A DNA stretch of 13,936 bases from Chryseobacterium gleum (GTDB taxonomy: Bacteria; Bacteroidota; Bacteroidia; Flavobacteriales_D; Crocinitomicaceae): assembly GCA_943326825.2 (NCBI GenBank), contig CALPUT020000032.1, forward strand, positions 1-13,936, in the 5' to 3' direction. The stretch's first letter is position 1; each line of letters begins with the position of its first letter. The position numbers and the translations under genes were made by a program. This document shows positions 8,159 through 13,936 of the stretch, one piece after another. The notes under the pieces were generated by a model. It saw only the letters and a program-made list of their open reading frames with translations. It did no database searches and was not told the origin of the DNA.

Positions 8159-9196
8159 TTATTTAATTTTAGTATAAATGTATATTTTATCTGTCGAAAA
8201 ACTAAATTTTTCGGTTGGTATATAATTTATTTTTGGTGCTTTTAAACCATCTTTAAAATTTGTATTTCCAACAATTACTCTCGCCTCATCCCAAGAATGA
8301 TCAACGATAAAATGTTGCAATGTTTTACTTCCACCTTCAATAAAAACAGATTGAATATTTAATTCATAAAGTATCTTTAAAATCGAATCTGTATTCAAAT
8401 CATTTAATTTTACCCATTTACAATTTGCCGTTTCTTCTGATTTTATTTTATTTAAAATAATCGTTTTCGCATCCGAATTAAAAATATTTGAATCGCTTGA
8501 AATTTTCAATTGACTATCGATTAATATTCGAATCGGATTTTTACCATTTACTTCTCTTACAGTTAAACTTGGATTATCGTTTTCAACTGTTTTTCTTCCG
8601 ACTAAAATTGCTTGTTCTTCAGAACGCCATTGATGAACTAAAATTTGTGTTTCTGGTGAACTAATCCAATTTACACCTTTCGAAGCTTCATCTCTATTTT
8701 TATCTAGAAATCCATCTTTCGTTTGTGCCCATTTTAAAATGATGTATGGGCGTTTCTTTTCGTGAAAAGTAAAAAATCGTTTATTTAAAATCCTACATTC
8801 TTTTTCTAACACACCTACAACCACTTCTATTCCAACATCTGTCAATCGTTTAATTCCTTTTCCTGACACTTCTGAAAAAGTATCTAAACAACCTATTACT
8901 ACTTTTTTAAATTGATATTGAACAATTAAATCAGCACAGGGAGGTGTTTTACCGAAATGTGCACATGGTTCTAACGAAACATAAATAGTAGCTTTTTTTA
9001 AAGAATCTTTATCTAAAACTGAATTGACAGCATTCACCTCTGCATGGGCTTGTCCATACTCACGATGATATCCTTCACCAATAATTTTTCCATTCAATAC
9101 TATTACAGCACCAACCATTGGATTAGGTGCTACATTACCTTCACCTAATTTAGCTAATTCAATACATCGTTGCATGAAAACTTCATCTTTCACCAT
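8159..9196 (-). CDS. ribD: Bifunctional riboflavin deaminase/reductase RibD
   Basis: 345 residues from the chosen start. It carries out the second and third steps of riboflavin synthesis: deamination of the diaminopyrimidinone made from GTP, then NADPH reduction of the ribose side chain. The N-terminal deaminase domain (1-~145) has His51 and Glu53 in HAEVNA and the zinc cysteines 78 and 87 in EPCAHFGKTPPC. The C-terminal reductase domain (~150-345) has ILKWAQTKDGFLD, SEEQAILVGRKTVENDNPSL, RILIDSQL and VFIEGGSKTLQHF. The reading frame continues upstream to an ATG at 9319, but those 41 residues are Phe/Tyr-rich with no homology and overlap the divergent MFS gene. The start at 9196 (MVKDEVFMQRCIELAKLG) puts the first family residues where expected. 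First gene of a likely three-gene unit with the MBL and SPOR genes. Confidence 0.95.
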   Translation of the reverse strand: MVKDEVFMQRCIELAKLGEGNVAPNPMVGAVIVLNGKIIGEGYHREYGQAHAEVNAVNSVLDKDSLKKATIYVSLEPCAHFGKTPPCADLIVQYQFKKVVIGCLDTFSEVSGKGIKRLTDVGIEVVVGVLEKECRILNKRFFTFHEKKRPYIILKWAQTKDGFLDKNRDEASKGVNWISSPETQILVHQWRSEEQAILVGRKTVENDNPSLTVREVNGKNPIRILIDSQLKISSDSNIFNSDAKTIILNKIKSEETANCKWVKLNDLNTDSILKILYELNIQSVFIEGGSKTLQHFIVDHSWDEARVIVGNTNFKDGLKAPKINYIPTEKFSFSTDKIYIYTKIK

Positions 9197-9283
9197 AATG
9201 CGAATATACTGAAATGTATTTCTAAAATAATTGAAATAAAAAAGATAATTCTTCATTTTTAAAATTCCACTATCTTCGTATTT

Positions 9284-10531
9284 ATGAAAACATTCACACG
9301 AGAAGAAAAATTTAAACATTTATTCAGCTTACCTGTTATAGTTGCAGCACTTGGCTATTTTGTAGATATCTATGATTTATTACTTTTTGGAATAGTAAGA
9401 ATTCCGAGTTTAAATAGTATGCACCTAAACCCTGATGAAGCTGGTAGTTTAATAAACAATTGGCAGATGTTTGGACTATTATTAGGCGGAATACTTTGGG
9501 GGATTATTGGTGATAAAAGAGGGAGATTATCTGTATTATTTGGTTCAATTTTAGTATATTCTATAGCTAACATTGCTTGCGGCTTTTTACCATCTATCAA
9601 TTTCATGGATAAAACATATGCATATGCGGGATTAAGATTTATAGCTGGAATTGGACTAGCAGGAGAACTTGGAGCTGGAATTACACTTGTTTCAGAATCA
9701 CTTCCTAAAGAATTAAGAGCAATTGGAACTTCGTTAGTAGCCGGTTTTGGTTTATTGGGAGCCGTTGTTGCCAATTTCACAGTGAAACTTTCAGGTGATT
9801 GGACATATGCTTACATTATAGGTGGTGGATTAGGCTTGTGCCTATTAATATTAAGAATTGGAGTTATTGAATCAGGTATTTATAAAGATATCCATCAATC
9901 AAAAAATATTCAAAAAGGGAATTTCTTTTCATTTTTTACTAATTGGAATCGCTTTAAAAAATATATGCGATGTATTGGAATTGGTTTACCTACCTGGTTT
10001 TGTATTGGGATTTTAGCTTTCTTTTCTGACCAGTTTGGAAAAGCATTAGGTATTAAACAAGCTGTAGATCCATCACAAACTATTATGTGGGCATACATCG
10101 GTATTTCTGCTGGAGATTTTTTTAGTGGCTTTTTAAGTCATTGGCTAGCTTCTAGAAAAAAAGCAATTGTATCAATGATGATCTTCACATTAATAGGTGT
10201 ATTCCTTTTACTTTTTAGTGGAATTAAAAGTGCAGAGTCATATTATTTTTATTGTGTTTGGCTTGGAATTGGCACAGGATATTGGGCAATGTTTGTAACT
10301 GTAGGTTCAGAGCAATTTGGCACAAATATTCGATCTACAGCAACCACTACCATCCCGAATTTTGTGAGAGGTACAGTAATCCTTATGACATTAGGATTTA
10401 ATTTCTTTAAACCAAGCATAGGTGTAATATTAACTGCATCAATTATTGGTTTTATAGCCTTTTTTATCGGAATATATTCTACTCTTACGATTGAAGAAAC
10501 GCATGATAAAAATTTAGACTTTACTGAGTAA
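9284..10531 (+). CDS. MFS transporter, sugar-porter/MHS-like
   Basis: 415 residues, strongly hydrophobic with about 12 predicted TM helices; inner membrane. TM1 has acidic residues Asp28 and Asp31 (GYFVDIYDLLLFG). The loop 2-3 signature is GDKRGR (76-81), and the TM4 region has LRFIAGIGLAGELGAG followed by ESLPKELRA, the pattern of the metabolite:H+ symporter and sugar-porter branches. The mirrored loop 8-9 signature is degraded (SHWLASRKKAI). Known for the family: proton-coupled uptake of organic acids, sugars or osmolytes; the substrate cannot be told here and the neighbours give no catabolic genes to guide a guess. The ATG at 9284 is 87 bases from the ribD start on the other strand, so the two genes diverge. 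A TATCTTCG box (9271-9278) resembles a -7 element but is too close to the start to be convincing. Confidence 0.88.
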   Translation: MKTFTREEKFKHLFSLPVIVAALGYFVDIYDLLLFGIVRIPSLNSMHLNPDEAGSLINNWQMFGLLLGGILWGIIGDKRGRLSVLFGSILVYSIANIACGFLPSINFMDKTYAYAGLRFIAGIGLAGELGAGITLVSESLPKELRAIGTSLVAGFGLLGAVVANFTVKLSGDWTYAYIIGGGLGLCLLILRIGVIESGIYKDIHQSKNIQKGNFFSFFTNWNRFKKYMRCIGIGLPTWFCIGILAFFSDQFGKALGIKQAVDPSQTIMWAYIGISAGDFFSGFLSHWLASRKKAIVSMMIFTLIGVFLLLFSGIKSAESYYFYCVWLGIGTGYWAMFVTVGSEQFGTNIRSTATTTIPNFVRGTVILMTLGFNFFKPSIGVILTASIIGFIAFFIGIYSTLTIEETHDKNLDFTE

Positions 10532-10560
10532 ATATTTAATTTATCAACTTGTATTATCAT

Positions 10561-10590
10561 AAATAAGCTAAATGTTGTCAGCTTATTTTA
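10561..10590 (+). terminator. Weak hairpin after the MFS gene
   Basis: A 9-bp stem AAATAAGCT (10561-10569) / AGCTTATTT (10580-10588) has a 10-base loop and only a short T run. It lies 29 bases after the MFS stop and could end that transcript, but the A/T-rich stem is weak. Confidence 0.4.
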
Positions 10591-10601
10591 GGACGGGATA
10601 A

Positions 10602-10639
10602 AAAAAACTAAAAAGGCCGTCAATAATTTGACGACCTTT
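10602..10639 (-). terminator. Terminator for the peroxiredoxin gene
   Basis: Read on the minus strand, the stem is 10639-10628 with 10623-10612 (AAAGGTCGTCAA / TTGACGGCCTTT), 12 bp with one U-G wobble and an ATTA loop, followed by two T runs (about 10614-10601). On the plus strand the same position is an A-C mismatch, so the hairpin is stronger for the minus transcript. It starts 21 bases beyond the prx stop. Confidence 0.85.
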
Positions 10640-10660
10640 AAAATTTAATCAAAAGATAGA

Positions 10661-11293
10661 TTAATGTTTCGCTAAATAATCAGCGACTCCATCAAAACTA
10701 GCTGTCATTCCAGCATCTCCTTTTGTCCAGTTTGCAGGACAAACTTCACCATTTTCTTCGAAAAATTGTAATGCATCAACCATTCTTAAAGCTTCATCAA
10801 CGTTTCTTCCTAATGGGAAATTATTTACCAATTGGTGCATAACAACTCCATTTTTATCAATCAAGAATAAACCTCTGTAAGCGATCATTGGACCATTTGC
10901 AGTTAATTTACCTTCCATATCGTATTCGTATTCACCAGCTAAAACACCATATGCTTCAGAAATAGTTTTGTCAGTATCAGCGATAATTGGATAAGTTACT
11001 CCTTGAATACCACCTTGTTTTTTAGGAACTTGTAACCATCCCCAGTGAGACTCTTCTGTATCTGTTGAAGCAGCAATAACTTTTGCTCCTCTTGCTTCGA
11101 ATTCAGCTAATTGTGCTTGAAAAGCATGTAATTCAGAAGGACAAACAAATGTGAAATCTTTTGGGTAAAAGAATAAAACCACTGGATTTTTTCCAATGAA
11201 TTGATCTAATGAAAAATCTTTAACGATTTCTCCTCCGTTTACTACTGCAGCCGCTTTAAATGACGGTGCTTTTTTTCCTACTAAAACTCCCAT
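10661..11293 (-). CDS. Typical 2-Cys peroxiredoxin (AhpC/Prx1 type)
   Basis: 210 residues from the chosen start. It reduces hydrogen peroxide and organic hydroperoxides in the cytosol. Peroxidatic Cys51 lies in the signature DFTFVCPSELHAF, with upstream Pro and Thr in place (FFYPKDFT). Resolving Cys185 is in NGEVCPANW near the C-terminus, as in decameric typical 2-Cys enzymes. ASTDTEESHWGW and AYRGLFLIDKNGVV fit the family. The frame extends to an ATG at 11335, but the added 14 residues (MDEKILIIIINKIN) are not family-like and that ATG lies inside the probable promoter; MGVLVGKKAP at 11293 is the standard start. It follows the ABM gene on the same strand after an 81-base gap, so it can be read from its own promoter or through the ABM gene. 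A nearby OxyR-type regulator makes peroxide induction likely (inference). Electron donor (AhpF or thioredoxin) not in the window. Confidence 0.95.
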   Translation of the reverse strand: MGVLVGKKAPSFKAAAVVNGGEIVKDFSLDQFIGKNPVVLFFYPKDFTFVCPSELHAFQAQLAEFEARGAKVIAASTDTEESHWGWLQVPKKQGGIQGVTYPIIADTDKTISEAYGVLAGEYEYDMEGKLTANGPMIAYRGLFLIDKNGVVMHQLVNNFPLGRNVDEALRMVDALQFFEENGEVCPANWTKGDAGMTASFDGVADYLAKH

Positions 11294-11332
11294 GTTTATT
11301 TTATTAATTATGATTATTAAAATTTTCTCGTC

Positions 11333-11340
11333 CAAATTTA
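11333..11340 (-). promoter_or_regulatory. Probable -7 box of the prx promoter
   Basis: On the minus strand this reads TAAATTTG, a full match to the Bacteroidota TAnnTTTG -7 element. It lies 39 bases upstream of the chosen prx start, giving a leader of about 30 bases. No TTTG-like -33 element is seen at the expected 17-19 bases further upstream, which would fit a promoter needing an activator such as OxyR (inference). Confidence 0.45.
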
Positions 11341-11374
11341 ATGATAAAGCATTAATTAATTATTACGCCAGCCA

Positions 11375-11737
11375 TTAAACATTTAATTTGTTTTCATTAT
11401 ATAAATTATCATTGTAAGAACTATTCATTATTAAATCTGAAATAATTTCAGATTCAAAAATTCTTTTTACTTCTACAACATATTTTTTTTGTTTTTGTTT
11501 TAATAATTCTATTTCATCATTTTCATTATTTGAAGCATTATAAAACTTTTTTTTATTTGGCCAAAGTGCATAACCTAAAAATAAATTTGAATCTACCTTT
11601 TGCAATCTAGAACCTAAACTTCCTTCAAACTTATAAATCAAATTAGTCAACTCTTGCCAACTTTCAATAAACTCAAGTTCAAATTCAGAATCAATTTTGA
11701 ATGAATAAATTACTGAAAAGTTATTTGAATTTTCCAT
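11375..11737 (-). CDS. Antibiotic-biosynthesis-monooxygenase (ABM)-fold small protein
   Basis: 120 residues, no signal peptide or TM helix. The first ~80 residues have the alpha/beta ferredoxin-like ABM pattern: VIYSFKI strand, FELEFIESWQELTNLIYKFE helix, then GSLGSRLQKVDSNLFLGYALWPNKKKF. The C-terminal third (KQKQKKYVVEVKRIFESEII on) is charged and helical with an Asn/Tyr-rich tail. Known for the family: dimeric proteins ranging from quinone and polyketide monooxygenases to haem-degrading enzymes and functionless-looking homologues; no His or Asn haem ligand can be assigned by eye, so activity is uncertain. It diverges from the oxyR-like gene across 83 bases and precedes prx on the same strand, which suggests a role in oxidative stress (inference). 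Confidence 0.7.
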   Translation of the reverse strand: MENSNNFSVIYSFKIDSEFELEFIESWQELTNLIYKFEGSLGSRLQKVDSNLFLGYALWPNKKKFYNASNNENDEIELLKQKQKKYVVEVKRIFESEIISDLIMNSSYNDNLYNENKLNV

Positions 11738-11760
11738 TAATAAAAATTTATGCTACAAAG

Positions 11761-11777
11761 ATGAATATTTTATTCAT
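11761..11777. promoter_or_regulatory. Candidate OxyR/LysR operator (inverted repeat)
   Basis: A perfect inverted repeat ATGAATA-TTT-TATTCAT lies midway in the divergent ABM/oxyR region. It abuts a possible minus-strand -7 box (11763-11756, CATCTTTG, one base off TAnnTTTG) and lies just upstream of the candidate oxyR -33 box. LysR-type regulators typically bind such interrupted dyads between divergent genes. The A/T richness makes a chance palindrome possible. Confidence 0.45.
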
Positions 11778-11806
11778 ATTGTTATTATTGATTATATTTA
11801 TATTTC
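11778..11806 (+). promoter_or_regulatory. Candidate oxyR promoter
   Basis: ATTG at 11778-11781 is followed after 17 bases by TATATTTC at 11799-11806, close to the Bacteroidota TTTG-N17-19-TAnnTTTG promoter with one mismatch in each box. Transcription would start about 10 bases before the ATG at 11821. The inverted repeat at 11761-11777 abuts its upstream edge, a usual place for LysR autoregulation. Confidence 0.4.
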
Positions 11807-11820
11807 AATAGATAATATTT

Positions 11821-12747
11821 ATGATTACAATCCAACAGATGAATTACATACTAGCTTTAAATGATTTACGTCATTTTCAGCGTGCAAGCGAGCAATGTTT
11901 TGTAACACAACCTACTTTATCCATGCAAATAAAAAAAGCTGAAGATGATTTAGGTTTTCAAATTTTTGATCGATCGACAAATCCTTTGTCGCTGACAAAT
12001 TTTGGAATAGAATTTATTCCAATAATTCGAGATATTACAAATGATGTTTCTAAAATTGAACATCTAACTAAATCAATGAAAGGACTTTATACAGAAAAAA
12101 TTAGAATTGGAATTATACCGACCATTTCCGCATACCTGGTATCTGATATGTTTAAAAATTGGAAAGAAGAATTGATAAATTCACAAGTCATAATAAAAGA
12201 ATTGAAAACGGAAGATTTATTAATCGCCATCGAAAAAAAAGAAATTGATTTAGGAATTTTAGCTGGACCAATAAATGAAACCAGTTTAAGAACTAGTCCG
12301 ATATTTAAAGAAGAAATAAAAGCATATATCAAAAATCATAAAGATTCAAAAATTCTATCGAGTTCATTGAGTAAATTACATCCTTGGTTGTTAAGTAAAG
12401 GAAACTGTTTAAGAACTCAGATGGTACATTTTTGTAGTATTCAAACTGAAAAAGAAGATAATTGGAATTACGAAGGGGGCAACATTGAACTTTTAATTCG
12501 AATGGTTAATGAAAACGGTGGATATACACTTATTCCAAGTGAATTAGAACGGATTCTTAACCTTAAACCAACCGATTGTATTCAAATTTATTCAGATGGT
12601 GTCAATGAAAATCCAGCTCGCGAAATTATCGCTATTTCACCAAACAGATCATCGAAATGGAATTCAATTGAAAAGATAATTCGCTCTTGCCAACATTTTT
12701 ACAATAAAAATGAAAACAAAAATCTAAAAATATTGGATTGGAAATAG
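11821..12747 (+). CDS. oxyR: OxyR-type LysR-family peroxide-sensing regulator
   Basis: 308 residues. The N-terminal winged helix-turn-helix (1-~60) reads MNYILALNDLRHFQRASEQC then VTQPTLSMQIKKAEDDLGF and IFDRS, the LysR signature. The regulatory domain begins near residue 93 (KIRIGIIPT). The decisive feature is GNCLRTQMVHFC: Cys196 and Cys205 are eight residues apart with Leu-Arg-x-Gln between them, as in Escherichia coli OxyR (Cys199/Cys208, CLRDQAMGFC), so peroxide should form the activating disulfide. Family knowledge: OxyR activates catalase, peroxiredoxin, Dps and related genes. It diverges from the ABM gene, and a same-strand peroxiredoxin lies beyond that, a natural regulon. It runs convergently into the Rieske gene with 19 bases between stops and no clear terminator there. 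Confidence 0.88.
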   Translation: MITIQQMNYILALNDLRHFQRASEQCFVTQPTLSMQIKKAEDDLGFQIFDRSTNPLSLTNFGIEFIPIIRDITNDVSKIEHLTKSMKGLYTEKIRIGIIPTISAYLVSDMFKNWKEELINSQVIIKELKTEDLLIAIEKKEIDLGILAGPINETSLRTSPIFKEEIKAYIKNHKDSKILSSSLSKLHPWLLSKGNCLRTQMVHFCSIQTEKEDNWNYEGGNIELLIRMVNENGGYTLIPSELERILNLKPTDCIQIYSDGVNENPAREIIAISPNRSSKWNSIEKIIRSCQHFYNKNENKNLKILDWK

Positions 12748-12766
12748 TTATTACTCAAAACGCATT

Positions 12767-13201
12767 TTAGTTATATTTAACCGAGATTATATCGTTTGAT
12801 AATGTGACTGGAAACTCTCTTAAATTTTTAGATGCAGGAGTAGTAATTACTTTTCCACTTAAATCAAAAGTACTTCCATGTAAACCACAAACAAAAGATG
12901 ATTTAGTTGCTATTAATGAATTATCTTGGTGTGTACATTTTAATTCAAAAGCCTTAAATGTATTATCTTTTTGTTTCACTACGGCCACCTGATATTCCAA
13001 CGACTTATCTTTAATTATCACCATATTTGAATCCGTTAAGAAAGAGGAAATAGGAATGTTTAATTCTCCATTTGATAAAGTGGTAGAATAATAATTTAAT
13101 GGAGCACATCCCTCTAATGAAGATACAACCAATGAAATACCTACGATACTCGCACAAAGCTTACAAGACTCTCTTAAAAAACCTCTTCTATCTGTATTCA
13201 T
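12767..13201 (-). CDS. Exported Rieske [2Fe-2S] protein (Tat signal, possible lipoprotein)
   Basis: 144 residues. The N-terminus has a twin-Arg motif (DRRGFLRES), a hydrophobic stretch (ASIVGISLVVSSL) and then Cys32 in SLEGC, a possible but imperfect lipobox (Glu at -2). Tat export suits a protein folded with its cluster inside. The Rieske domain (~45-144) has both ligand pairs: Cys89-x-His91 in KCTHQDNSL and Cys105-x-x-His108 in FVCGLHGSTFDLSG. VITTPASKNLREFPV gives the usual end of the fold. The two extra disulfide cysteines of bc1-type Rieske proteins are absent, so this is nearer to the ferredoxin-type, arsenite-oxidase-small-subunit-like group. Inferred role: periplasmic or membrane-anchored electron carrier; the partner is unknown. 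Its start lies 4 bases after the stop of the beta-barrel gene, so the two are very probably co-transcribed. Confidence 0.88.
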   Translation of the reverse strand: MNTDRRGFLRESCKLCASIVGISLVVSSLEGCAPLNYYSTTLSNGELNIPISSFLTDSNMVIIKDKSLEYQVAVVKQKDNTFKAFELKCTHQDNSLIATKSSFVCGLHGSTFDLSGKVITTPASKNLREFPVTLSNDIISVKYN

Positions 13202-13205
13202 ATGA

Positions 13206-13936
13206 TTAAAAACTATATCCTATTCCTAAATTAAGGTAATGTTGTTCTTTAACAAATGGTTGACTTTGAGGATATGGATTTACACCCAAAGATTGATTCT
13301 GACTTCCAGTTAATCTATAATAGTAATCAGCTTTTACAATGACTCCTTTATGTGGTTGAAATGAAATTCCAGCCACTAAATACTGTTGATTAAGAAGATT
13401 ATTTTCGATCCCGTTTTCTGGCAATTTCAAGTTAAGATCTAGATTTTCGTATTTAGCAAAAATCGTGAAATTTTTATCTGTTTTATGTAATAAATTGTAA
13501 CCTATTTCACCATAATAACCAAGTATTTGTTCAGGTGTGTTATTAGCATATGCTCTATTAATTTCAAAAGCATTTGAGATATTTACCAATGAAGCTAATG
13601 CTTTAACTACAAAACCTTTATTTCTATATTGAACGTTTGCCTCAATTAATTCAACAGGTGTTCCGAACGAACCGTAATCTAATTGTAAGCTATCAGCTTC
13701 TTGCTTTGTCAAACCAGCACTACCTCCTAAATATCCTGAGAGTTGAATTCTAAAATGACTTTTAAAATATAATAGTGAACCATTTAATGCTAAACAAGAA
13801 GCATTTGCACCGCTCCCTTCATATCTTCCACCTCTAATGCCTGATCCACTTTCGAAACCAGCACTATTTAAACCATTCATTAATGCTAGAGTGTAATTTA
13901 ATCCAGGAATTCTGATGCTTGTTCCGTAGTATCCTA
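13206..13936 (-). CDS. Outer-membrane beta-barrel/porin-like protein (5' partial)
   Basis: The frame stays open to the window edge, so the start lies beyond it; about 242 residues are visible, and the ATG at 13880 is likely an internal Met because barrel-like sequence (GTSIRIPGLNYTLALMNGL) continues upstream. Alternating polar/hydrophobic strands with aromatic girdles are seen throughout: LYFKSHFRIQLSGYLGG, VELIEANVQYRNKGFVVKAL, NFTIFAKYENLDLNL, QQYLVAGISFQ, VIVKADYYYRL. The last strand HYLNLGIGYSF ends in Phe, the usual C-terminal BAM-recognition signal. Gly/Ser-rich loops (GFESGSGIRGGRYEGSGANA) suit a surface or pore loop. Which porin family it belongs to cannot be told from the visible part. 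It is the upstream partner of the Rieske gene, 4 bases apart. Confidence 0.75.
   Translation of the reverse strand, partial: GYYGTSIRIPGLNYTLALMNGLNSAGFESGSGIRGGRYEGSGANASCLALNGSLLYFKSHFRIQLSGYLGGSAGLTKQEADSLQLDYGSFGTPVELIEANVQYRNKGFVVKALASLVNISNAFEINRAYANNTPEQILGYYGEIGYNLLHKTDKNFTIFAKYENLDLNLKLPENGIENNLLNQQYLVAGISFQPHKGVIVKADYYYRLTGSQNQSLGVNPYPQSQPFVKEQHYLNLGIGYSF

Noticed and set aside
9197..9283. Promoters for ribD and the MFS gene in the divergent gap
   Set aside because: Near-matches to TAnnTTTG (TATCTTCG at 9271 on plus, TATTTTAG at 9229-9222 on minus) lack a -33 partner at the right distance or lie too near the start codon. Promoters must exist here, but I cannot place them.
9370..9780. 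Minus-strand open frame of 136 codons inside the MFS gene, and similar ones at 9910-10098 and 10249-10560
   Set aside because: All are antisense to membrane helices of the MFS gene; their Pro/Ser/Asn-rich products are typical of shadow frames.
12087..12332. Minus-strand open frame inside oxyR
   Set aside because: Antisense to conserved LysR regulatory-domain codons, with no start context or domain.
12748..12766. AAAACGCATTTT as a terminator between oxyR and the Rieske gene
   Set aside because: The possible stem is only four A-T pairs with a four-base loop, too weak to support.
12804..12992. Plus-strand open frame inside the Rieske gene
   Set aside because: Antisense to the cluster-binding motifs of the Rieske protein.
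1..13936. Mobile element, CRISPR array, toxin-antitoxin or defence system
   Set aside because: No transposase, integrase, direct-repeat array, terminal repeats or small paired genes are visible, and base and codon usage look even across the window.

Overview
The window looks like ordinary chromosome from an A+T-rich member of the Bacteroidota, most likely the Flavobacteriales. Three features point there. The first gene encodes a secreted protein ending in a gliding-motility-type C-terminal sorting domain (type IX secretion substrate). A GldM homologue follows it. A gene on the minus strand joins a CCDC81-like prokaryotic HU domain to a SPOR domain, an architecture typical of this phylum. Promoter-like sites resemble the Bacteroidota TAnnTTTG -7 box. 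Genus cannot be fixed by eye. I see no tRNA, rRNA, CRISPR array, insertion sequence or prophage gene.

Layout. Positions 1-2556 (+) hold the 3' part of a large secreted, Ig-like-repeat adhesin-type protein, closed by a strong terminator. Positions 2665-4419 (+) hold a GldM homologue standing alone, without gldK, gldL or gldN beside it. Positions 4549-5538 (+) encode a type I GAPDH, ending in a bidirectional terminator shared with the convergent block. Positions 9196-5634 (-) form a probable three-gene operon: ribD (riboflavin synthesis), a metallo-beta-lactamase-fold hydrolase and the HU/SPOR membrane protein. A 12-TM MFS transporter (9284-10531, +) diverges from ribD.

Positions 10661-13936 look like a peroxide-response and redox neighbourhood. 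It holds a typical 2-Cys peroxiredoxin (-), an antibiotic-biosynthesis-monooxygenase-fold small protein (-), a divergent OxyR-type LysR regulator (+) that keeps both redox cysteines, and convergent to it a two-gene unit (-). That unit encodes an outer-membrane beta-barrel protein (cut by the window end) and a small exported Rieske [2Fe-2S] protein. The simplest model is that OxyR senses peroxide and acts at the 83-bp divergent region 11738-11820, which carries a perfect inverted repeat. The prx gene behind the ABM gene is a likely target.

Two longest-frame starts need trimming. ribD should start at 9196, not 9319 where it would overlap the MFS gene. prx should start at 11293, not 11335 where it would begin inside the probable promoter. 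All gaps between genes are under about 130 bases and hold terminators or promoters. I did not find a clearly new biological system. The most worthwhile leads are the solitary GldM, the OxyR/ABM divergent region and the barrel-Rieske pair.
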